Of a stretch of DNA of 33,419 nt, positions 28,572 through 33,419 are shown one piece after another. A model generated the notes under the pieces. It had not been told where the DNA came from and made no database searches. It worked only from the letters and a program-made list of their open reading frames with translations. Source of the stretch: Hyphomicrobiales bacterium (GTDB lineage Bacteria; Pseudomonadota; Alphaproteobacteria; Rhizobiales; Beijerinckiaceae); NCBI GenBank assembly GCA_027483795.1, contig JAIXTT010000097.1:1-33419 (forward strand), read 5' to 3'. Each line of letters begins with the position of its first letter. The stretch's first letter is position 1. The translations under genes and the position numbers were made by a program.

Positions 28572-29663
28572 TTACGCCCTCAAAGCGATCATGCGCTCGA
28601 TCGGCAGGCGCGCGCGTTCGGCGATGGCCGGGTCGATCACGACCTCTTCCGACATGTTCACCAGCGCCGAAAGGATCTTCGGCAGCGTGATGCGCTTCAT
28701 GTGCGGGCAGAGATTGCACGGCTTGATGAAGTTCACGTCCGGCACTTCGGCCTGCACGTTCGACGCCATCGAACATTCCGTGACCATCAGCACCTTGGCG
28801 GGGCGCCTCGTCTTCACCCAGTCGATCATATGCGCGGTCGAGCCGGTGAAGTCCGCCTCGGCGAGAACGTCGGGCGGGCATTCGGGATGCGCGATGATCT
28901 CGATCGAGGGATCCGCGTCGCGATAAGCGCGCAGCTCCTCGCCCGTGAAGCGCTCATGCACCTCGCAATGGCCCTTCCAGAGGATGAGCTTCACCTTGGT
29001 CTGCGAGGCGACGTATTTCCCGAGATATTCGTCGGGCAGGAAGATCACGCGGTCGACGCCGAGGCTCTCGACCACCTTCACCGCGTTCGACGAGGTGCAG
29101 CAGATGTCCGTCTCGGCCTTCACGTCGGCCGAGGAGTTCACATAGGTCACGACCGGCACGCCGGGATAGCGCTGCTTCAACAGCCGCACGTCGGCGCCCG
29201 TGATGGAAGACGCGAGCGAGCAGCCCGCCTTCGCATCGGGGATCAGCACGGTCTTTTCGGGGCTGAGCAGCTTCGAGGTCTCGGCCATGAAATGCACGCC
29301 GCATTGCACGATCACGTCCGCATCGACCTTGGCGGCTTCGCGGGCGAGCTGCAGGCTGTCGCCCACCACGTCGGCGACGCAGTGGAAGATCTCGGGCGTC
29401 TGATAATTGTGCGCGAGAATGACCGCGTTGCGCTCTTTCTTCAGCCGGTTGATGGCGTGGACATAGGGCGCGAAGAACGGCCACTCGACCGCGGGGATCA
29501 CGTCCTTCACCTTGGCGTAGAGGTGAGCCGTGGCGCGTTCGATCTCGGGGGTCCATTCGAGGGACGGCATCGGCAGCACGCCGTAACGGCGCTGCACGGG
29601 CGTCGAAGCCTCCATGACGGGAATCGGTGTCCCGACCGGAACGGCGTTGGAGAGAGCTCCCAT
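28572..29663 (-). CDS. nadA: Quinolinate synthase
   Basis: A 363-residue 4Fe-4S enzyme that condenses iminoaspartate with dihydroxyacetone phosphate to quinolinate. Three repeated domains are evident: [31 protein letters not shown] at 80-110, [28 protein letters not shown], and [14 protein letters not shown]. Likely cluster cysteines are C121 ([10 protein letters not shown]), C262 (HPECP) and C316 or C319 (CNLCPHMK). The ATG at 29663 has GGAGGA about 5 nt upstream and is chosen over upstream codons (up to 29705) that lie inside the palindromic operator. It is the first gene of the nadA-nadB-nadC run and appears repressible through two operators just upstream. Confidence 0.97.
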   Translation of the reverse strand: MGALSNAVPVGTPIPVMEASTPVQRRYGVLPMPSLEWTPEIERATAHLYAKVKDVIPAVEWPFFAPYVHAINRLKKERNAVILAHNYQTPEIFHCVADVVGDSLQLAREAAKVDADVIVQCGVHFMAETSKLLSPEKTVLIPDAKAGCSLASSITGADVRLLKQRYPGVPVVTYVNSSADVKAETDICCTSSNAVKVVESLGVDRVIFLPDEYLGKYVASQTKVKLILWKGHCEVHERFTGEELRAYRDADPSIEIIAHPECPPDVLAEADFTGSTAHMIDWVKTRRPAKVLMVTECSMASNVQAEVPDVNFIKPCNLCPHMKRITLPKILSALVNMSEEVVIDPAIAERARLPIERMIALRA

Positions 29664-29674
29664 GACATCCTCCG

Positions 29675-29695
29675 ATATGCTCAATTTGAGCATAT
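29675..29695 (-). promoter_or_regulatory. nadA operator, proximal copy
   Basis: A perfect 21-bp palindrome, half-sites ATATGCTCAA and TTGAGCATAT around one central base, lies between the probable transcription start and the nadA ribosome site. It shares the half-site TATGCTC/GAGCATA with the distal copy, which shows it is a repeated recognition site and not chance symmetry. From memory, NadQ-type regulators (COG4111) control nadABC in Rhizobiales through sites of this general form; no nadQ gene is in the window. Confidence 0.85.
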
Positions 29696-29729
29696 GTTGG
29701 GCCATAAAATCTCCGGTCTGAAGCCGGAT

Positions 29730-29750
29730 TTATGCTCGTTTTGAGCATAA
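29730..29750 (-). promoter_or_regulatory. nadA operator, distal copy, at the probable transcription start
   Basis: A second 21-bp palindrome with 8-bp arms TTATGCTC (29730-29737) and GAGCATAA (29743-29750) and a 5-bp centre. Its centre is 55 bp from that of the proximal copy. It begins 3 bp downstream of the -10 box, so a bound repressor would block initiation or early elongation. Confidence 0.85.
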
Positions 29751-29753
29751 GGT

Positions 29754-29782
29754 ATTATAGTCACGCGGCCGTCGCATTTCCA
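29754..29782 (-). promoter_or_regulatory. Probable sigma-70 promoter of nadABC
   Basis: On the minus strand a consensus -10 box TATAAT (29759-29754) is preceded at exactly 17 nt by TGGAAA (29782-29777), which matches the -35 consensus at four of six positions. Transcription would start about 7 nt downstream of the -10 box, inside the distal operator. Confidence 0.65.
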
Positions 29783-29811
29783 GTCCGCCCCCAACGCCAC
29801 CGACGCATGGC

Positions 29812-29830
29812 GCGCATGGTTGCCATGCGC
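29812..29830. promoter_or_regulatory. Palindrome upstream of the MFS transporter gene
   Basis: GCGCATGG (29812-29819) and CCATGCGC (29823-29830) form a perfect dyad with a 3-bp spacer, 88 bp before the transporter ATG and 30 bp upstream of the nadA -35 box. It differs in sequence from the nadA operators. It could be a binding site for another regulator or a leader hairpin; function is unknown. Confidence 0.45.
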
Positions 29831-29918
29831 AGAGGGCGGTCCTGCCGGCGTCGCCTTTTCGGGCGCTCGTCGTCCCGTCGCGATATATAGAGCGCCTTCG
29901 ACCGCTCGGAAGATCCGC

Positions 29919-31151
29919 ATGACCTCGACGCCCGACGCCGCCGCCCGACGTTCCTTCGCGCCGGAAATCATCCTCGTCGCGGGATGTCTGATCGGGCTCG
30001 TGACCTTCGGTCCGCGCGCATCGGCGGGCCTGTTCCAGATTCCCTTGTCGGCCCAGCACGGCTGGGGACGTGAGGTCTTCTCCTTCGCCATCGCCATCCA
30101 GAATCTCGTCTGGGGCATCGGCCAGCCCTTCGCGGGCGCCTTGGCCGACCGGTTCGGGACGGTTCGGGTTCTCTGCATCGGCGCGCTGCTTTACGGCGCG
30201 GGCCAGATCCTGATGGCCTATTCCGCGACACCGGGCGCGCTGACGCTGTCCGCGGGCATGCTGATCGGCTTCGGCCTTGCGGGCTGTTCCTTCAACATCG
30301 TTCTCGGGGCCTTCGGCAAGCTCCTGCCGGAGTCCATGCGCGGCATCGCCTTCGGCGCGGGCACGGCGGCGGGCTCCTTCGGCCAGTTCCTGTTCCCGCC
30401 CGTGGGCAGCGCCCTGATCGACGCCTTCGGCTGGAACCAGACCGCCGTCCTCTTCGGCGCCGTTCTTCTGCTGGTGCTGCCGCTCTCGATTCCGCTCGCG
30501 ACGCGCGGCCTCGGGGGAGCGACGAAGGCGGAACCGCCGCAGTCCATCAGACAGGCCCTTTCGGAAGCCTTCCGGCATCCGAGCTACGTTCTGCTCGTGA
30601 TCGGTTTCTTCACCTGCGGCTTTCAGCTCGCCTTCATCACGGCGCATATGCCGGCCTATCTGCGCGATATCGGGCTCCCCGCCTGGGTGGGCGGTTGGAC
30701 GCTCGCCGTGATCGGGCTCGCCAATGCGGCGGGCTCGCTCACCGCGGGCTGGCTTTCCAGCCGCATGCCGAAGCGTTGGATCCTTGCCGCCATCTATGCG
30801 GGACGCTCGATCGCGGTCCTCGTCTTCCTGCTGATGCCGCCTTCGCCGACCTCCGCGCTGCTCTTCGGCGTGTTCATCGGCCTGTTGTGGCTTTCGACGG
30901 TACCGCCGACATCGAGCCTCGTGGCCGTGATGTTCGGCACCCGCTATCTCTCGATGCTCTACGGCTTCGCCTTCTTCTCTCACCAGCTCGGCGGCTTCCT
31001 CGGCGTCTATCTCGGCGGCGTGCTTTACGAGAAGACGGGCTCCTACGAGATCGTCTGGTGGCTCTCGATCGCGCTGGGCGTGGCCTCGGCCGCCATCAAC
31101 CTGCCGATCAAGGAAAAGGCCGTGGAACGTCCTGCCGTGCAGGCCGCCTGA
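29919..31151 (+). CDS. Major facilitator superfamily transporter
   Basis: A 410-residue polytopic protein with about 12 hydrophobic helices in two halves separated by a charged loop (ATRGLGGATKAEPPQSIRQALSEAF, about 195-220). The signature between helices 2 and 3 appears as GALADRFGTVRV (GxLaDrxGxrxv), and GWLSSRMPKRW occurs at the equivalent place in the second half. The opening FGPRASAGLFQIPLSAQHGWGRE resembles the monocarboxylate/oxalate-formate branch. The substrate cannot be read. It is divergent from nadA, separated by 255 bp containing the nad promoter and a distinct palindrome; a link with NAD precursors is only a possibility. The ATG at 29919 is preferred over earlier codons because upstream text is not transporter-like. 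Confidence 0.9.
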   Translation: MTSTPDAAARRSFAPEIILVAGCLIGLVTFGPRASAGLFQIPLSAQHGWGREVFSFAIAIQNLVWGIGQPFAGALADRFGTVRVLCIGALLYGAGQILMAYSATPGALTLSAGMLIGFGLAGCSFNIVLGAFGKLLPESMRGIAFGAGTAAGSFGQFLFPPVGSALIDAFGWNQTAVLFGAVLLLVLPLSIPLATRGLGGATKAEPPQSIRQALSEAFRHPSYVLLVIGFFTCGFQLAFITAHMPAYLRDIGLPAWVGGWTLAVIGLANAAGSLTAGWLSSRMPKRWILAAIYAGRSIAVLVFLLMPPSPTSALLFGVFIGLLWLSTVPPTSSLVAVMFGTRYLSMLYGFAFFSHQLGGFLGVYLGGVLYEKTGSYEIVWWLSIALGVASAAINLPIKEKAVERPAVQAA

Positions 31152-31167
31152 GACGATACCCCTCCCG

Positions 31168-31250
31168 CGTCATGCCCGCGCATGCGGGCATTCACGTCTT
31201 TTCCAACGGAAGCAAGACCCGGATCACGAGACGGCGGGGGCATCCCCGCC
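31168..31250. repeat. Partial copy of the dispersed palindromic element, between convergent genes
   Basis: The first 33 bp (31168-31200) match the left half of the element at 2610-2697 closely, including CGTCATGCCCGCGC, a CGGGCAT arm and CACGTCTT. ATGCCCGC-GCAT-GCGGGCAT (31172-31191) forms its own hairpin. The right half is diverged, ending in a separate hairpin GGCGGGG-GCAT-CCCCGCC (31233-31250). It separates the ends of the MFS (+) and HAD phosphatase (-) genes. Confidence 0.75.
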
Positions 31251-31256
31251 GCCTCT

Positions 31257-31964
31257 TCACGCGAAGCGCCGGACCAGTTCCGGCAGATCGGCGATCGTCC
31301 CGATCACATGATCCGCGTGAGGCGCCAACTCATCGTGAGGCGCGGGTCCGCTGAGCACCGCCACCGCGATCGCCCCCGCCGCCCGGGCGGCGTGCAGATC
31401 ATGGGTCGAATCCCCGATCATCATCACCTCGTCGGGCGCACAACCGAGCGACCCGACGAAGGCGAGCACCATCCCCGGCTCCGGCTTCGCGCCGTGTCCG
31501 GTGTCGTATCCGGCCACGAATTCGATCATGTCCGCGAGACCCAGGACTTCGCTCTGCCTGCGAGCCGAAACTTCCGAATCGTTGGTGGCGATGCCGAGAC
31601 GAAAGCCCATGCCGGCCAATGCACCGAGCACTTCCGCCGGGTTGCCGATCGGAGCGAGCGACGCGAAACCGTGATGGAGAAACAGGCGGTCGATCTCGGC
31701 ATGAAAGTCGGGACCGTCGGCGCGGCCGAGAGCATCGGCCCAAAGTCCGCCGAAACCCGCCGGCGAGCCCGCTACGAGCGGGGAGGTCCGCTCGAAGCGG
31801 TCGGCGATCGGATCGAAGAGGCTGACTTGGACCAGCCGATCGAACGCGGCCTCGTCCCCGGCCGCGAGCTCGGACATGACCAGACGGGCGGCAGGTCCCC
31901 AAGTGCGATCGAAATCAATCAACGTCCCGTCCTTGTCGAACAGCAGACCTTTGGGCCTCGGCAT
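31257..31964 (-). CDS. HAD-superfamily hydrolase, phosphoglycolate phosphatase-like
   Basis: A 235-residue HAD phosphatase. Motif I is FDKDGTL with D10 and D12, motif II is T127 in GIATND, motif III is K160 in GAKPEPGMV, and motif IV is MIGDSTHD (D185, D189). The cap domain (about 20-105) is alpha-helical, as in Gph and related subfamily IA enzymes. Candidate substrates include phosphoglycolate or a nucleotide or sugar phosphate; sequence alone does not decide. GGGGA lies about 6 nt before the ATG, only 17 nt after the terminator of the ATP synthase operon, so its promoter is unclear and may rely on read-through. Confidence 0.9.
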   Translation of the reverse strand: MPRPKGLLFDKDGTLIDFDRTWGPAARLVMSELAAGDEAAFDRLVQVSLFDPIADRFERTSPLVAGSPAGFGGLWADALGRADGPDFHAEIDRLFLHHGFASLAPIGNPAEVLGALAGMGFRLGIATNDSEVSARRQSEVLGLADMIEFVAGYDTGHGAKPEPGMVLAFVGSLGCAPDEVMMIGDSTHDLHAARAAGAIAVAVLSGPAPHDELAPHADHVIGTIADLPELVRRFA

Positions 31965-31980
31965 TGAAATCCCCGCATTG

Positions 31981-32008
31981 AAAAAAAACGGCCGCGCAAG
32001 CGCGGCCG
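31981..32008 (-). terminator. Intrinsic terminator of the ATP synthase F0 operon
   Basis: On the minus strand a perfect stem CGGCCGCG / CGCGGCCG (32001-32008 and 31989-31996) with a 4-nt loop is followed by eight U residues (A-run 31981-31988). It begins 29 nt after the atpF stop and is the strongest terminator in the window. Confidence 0.92.
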
Positions 32009-32037
32009 AATTGAAACGCTCGGATCGTTTCCGACCG

Positions 32038-32523
32038 TCAGTTCAACTTGGCCTTCACCTCGGCGAGGCTCTTGTCGAGCATCGCCGACCCGGCGGCGCC
32101 CTTCAGCGTCTCACGAAGGATCGCCTCGGAGGCCTTCACCGCGGCATCGGCGGCCGCAGCCCGCACGTCGGCGGCGGCCTGAGCCTCGGCTTGCGCGATG
32201 CGCTGTTCGGCCATGGCCGTCCGGCGCTTCACGAAATCTTCGAGCTTGGCGGCGGCGTCGGACGCCATCCGATCGGCTTCGGCTTTGGCGGCCTGCACGA
32301 TCTCGGCGGCTTCCTTCTCGGCCTCGGCCCTGCGGCGCTTGTAGTCCGCGAGCACCTTCTCGGCTTCGGCTCGCAGCGCGGCCGCTTCATCGAGATCCGC
32401 CTTGATGCGGGCGGAACGGCCGTCGAGACCGTTGATGATCGCCGCAAAGGCGCCCGCCTTCCACAGGATACCGAGGAAGACGACGAAAGAGACGGCGACC
32501 CAGAATTCAGCTTTCGCGAACAT
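32038..32523 (-). CDS. atpF: ATP synthase F0 subunit b
   Basis: A 161-residue protein with one N-terminal membrane helix (AEFWVAVSFVVFLGILWKAG, about 5-24) and a long charged coiled-coil stalk rich in Ala, Glu, Lys and Arg (GLDGRSARIKADLDEAAALRAEAEKVLADYKRRRAEAEKEA). With b' it forms the peripheral stator that links F0 to F1. The ATG at 32523 is taken; a GTG immediately before it (32526) would add one residue. AAGGG lies about 9 nt upstream. It follows the b' gene after 12 nt, and the operon ends after it. Confidence 0.94.
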   Translation of the reverse strand: MFAKAEFWVAVSFVVFLGILWKAGAFAAIINGLDGRSARIKADLDEAAALRAEAEKVLADYKRRRAEAEKEAAEIVQAAKAEADRMASDAAAKLEDFVKRRTAMAEQRIAQAEAQAAADVRAAAADAAVKASEAILRETLKGAAGSAMLDKSLAEVKAKLN

Positions 32524-32535
32524 CACGATGCGCCC

Positions 32536-33069
32536 TTACTTCGACACGGAGGCGAGGGCCGCCTCGACCTGCGCCGCGGACGGCGCGGAGCCCGAGAGGC
32601 GCTCCACGATCGCAGAGGCCGCTTCCGCGGCGATGCCGCGGACATTGGTCATGGCCTTTTCGCGGTCGACCGCGATGGTCTTTTCCGCGGCGTCGAGCTT
32701 GGCGTGAAGGTCGGCTTCCACCGCCTTGCGCTTCGCGTCGGAGTCGGCGGTGAGGCGGTCGCGGGTTTCGCCTGCGATGGTCTGAGCCTTCGCCTTGGCT
32801 TCCGCGAGAGCCTTCTCATAAGCGGCAAGCGCCTCATCGCTCTCGGCCTTCAGCTTGGCCGCGGCGGCGAGATCGCCGGAAATCCGATTGCTGCGCTCGT
32901 CGAGAATGGCGGCGACGCGCGGGAGCGCGAGGCGCGACATCACGACGTAAAGCACGCCGAAGGCGAGCACGAGCCAGAGAATCTGCGACGGGTAGGTCTC
33001 GAAGCGGAAGGCTGGAAAGCCTCCGCCCTGCGGACCGCCGGGAGCTTCGGTATGAGTGGTCTGCGCCAT
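32536..33069 (-). CDS. ATP synthase F0 subunit b'
   Basis: A 177-residue b-type stator subunit. An N-terminal glycine/proline-rich segment (1-28) precedes the membrane helix SQILWLVLAFGVLYVVMSRLALPRV (about 28-52) and a long coiled coil (DERSNRISGDLAAAAKLKAESDEALAAYEKALAEAKAKAQ). The LPRVAAILDERSNRI text is characteristic of the alphaproteobacterial and chloroplast b' (AtpX/AtpG) type, which forms a heterodimer with b. It lies between atpE and atpF, the normal order for this group. Confidence 0.94.
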   Translation of the reverse strand: MAQTTHTEAPGGPQGGGFPAFRFETYPSQILWLVLAFGVLYVVMSRLALPRVAAILDERSNRISGDLAAAAKLKAESDEALAAYEKALAEAKAKAQTIAGETRDRLTADSDAKRKAVEADLHAKLDAAEKTIAVDREKAMTNVRGIAAEAASAIVERLSGSAPSAAQVEAALASVSK

Positions 33070-33094
33070 CTCTCTCGCCCTTCAACGATTCAAG

Positions 33095-33123
33095 CGACGC
33101 GGCCCGCATCGCGGGTCGCGTCG
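33095..33123 (-). other. Intercistronic stem-loop between atpE and the b' gene
   Basis: A 13-bp stem with one mismatch and a 3-nt loop: CGACGCGGCCCGC (33095-33107) opposite GCGGGTCGCGTCG (33111-33123). It lies 41 nt past the atpE stop and has no U-tract after it on the transcribed strand. Such a structure could protect the upstream atpE message from 3' decay, consistent with the much higher need for subunit c than for b or b'. Confidence 0.65.
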
Positions 33124-33163
33124 AAAGTCCTGACGGAACCCGGCGTAGACGCCGGGGACCGGA

Positions 33164-33391
33164 TCAAGCGCGGAAGAGGAGCAGGATGCCGATGACGAAG
33201 GCGAACAGGCCGAGCGCTTCCGCGAACGCCACGCCGACGATCGCGCGGACGAACTGAGCGTCGGCCGCCGACGGATTGCGCATCGCGCCGCCGATGTAGT
33301 TGCCGAAGATGTTGCCCACGCCGATGGCGGCGAGGCCCATGCCGAGGCAGGAAAGGCCGGCGCCGAGAAGCTGGGCGGCAGTCGCGTCCAT
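33164..33391 (-). CDS. atpE: ATP synthase F0 subunit c
   Basis: A 75-residue hairpin of two membrane helices joined by the polar loop RNPSA (38-42), which contacts F1. The proton-carrying carboxylate is E58 in VAFAEALGLFAFVIG, and the glycine-rich first helix (GAGLSCLGMGLAAIGVGNIFGNYIGG) packs the c-ring. No sodium-binding signature is apparent, so proton coupling is expected. AGGAG sits about 6 nt before the ATG. The upstream atpB (subunit a) would lie beyond the right window edge. Confidence 0.96.
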   Translation of the reverse strand: MDATAAQLLGAGLSCLGMGLAAIGVGNIFGNYIGGAMRNPSAADAQFVRAIVGVAFAEALGLFAFVIGILLLFRA

Positions 33392-33419
33392 GTCGATCTC
33401 CTATTGGTCAGGACTGGTC

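Noticed and set aside
29664-29753. Riboswitch (NAD-II or nadA-type) in the nadA leader
   Set aside because: The leader is short, about 90 nt, and is accounted for by two DNA palindromes of the same half-site; no conserved aptamer fold could be recognised.

Overview
The window is a GC-rich chromosomal segment from an alphaproteobacterium, most likely of the order Hyphomicrobiales (Rhizobiales). Supporting signs are the separate F0 genes for ATP synthase subunits c, b' and b, the nadA-nadB-nadC cluster, the glyQ-glyS pair, an ETF-ubiquinone oxidoreductase beside a family-4 uracil-DNA glycosylase, and two kinds of dispersed palindromic repeat common in that group. Coding density is high, and no phage, IS, CRISPR, tRNA or rRNA signal is visible. 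Genus cannot be assigned from sequence reading alone.

Layout. (1) 1-2595 (+): end of glyQ and all of glyS. (2) 2741-7217 (-): a compact run of DUF2007 protein, TrmN6-like methyltransferase, TlyA, RlmD-like methyltransferase and a GlcD/D2HGDH-type FAD dehydrogenase, with overlapping or nearly touching junctions; three members are RNA-methyltransferase-type enzymes. (3) 7369-8385 (+): long-chain polyprenyl diphosphate synthase for the quinone tail. (4) 8500-10644: azoR and doxX (-) divergent from a LysR regulator (+), sharing an AT-rich control region; this looks like a quinone/electrophile response unit. (5) 10647-12572 (-): a YhdH/AcuI-type reductase and a uracil-DNA glycosylase. (6) 12692-17109 (+): ETF-QO, an exported TPR protein and ispE. 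(7) 17182-19702 (-): an SRAP/YedK abasic-site protein and a large acyl-CoA dehydrogenase. (8) 19810-25959 (+): tsaC/sua5, an HdeD-like membrane protein, ppdK with a coupled small membrane protein, and an SleB-type cell-wall hydrolase. (9) 25987-29663 (-): nadA, nadB, nadC, preceded by two matching 21-bp palindromic operators. (10) 29919-31151 (+): an MFS transporter divergent from nadA. (11) 31257-33391 (-): a HAD phosphatase downstream of atpE, the b' gene and atpF; a strong intrinsic terminator closes the ATP synthase operon.

Functional themes are translation and RNA modification (glyQS, tsaC, TlyA, RlmD-like, TrmN6-like), respiratory and quinone metabolism (polyprenyl synthase, ETF-QO, acyl-CoA dehydrogenase, ATP synthase), NAD synthesis, isoprenoid precursors (ispE), gluconeogenic PEP supply (ppdK) and DNA repair (UDG, SRAP).

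I do not see a wholly new multi-gene system. The best leads are the paired operators at nadA, a possible sliding-clamp-binding tail on the SRAP protein, the palindrome-rich LysR/doxX control region, a coupled small membrane protein behind ppdK, and a stem-loop between atpE and the b' gene.
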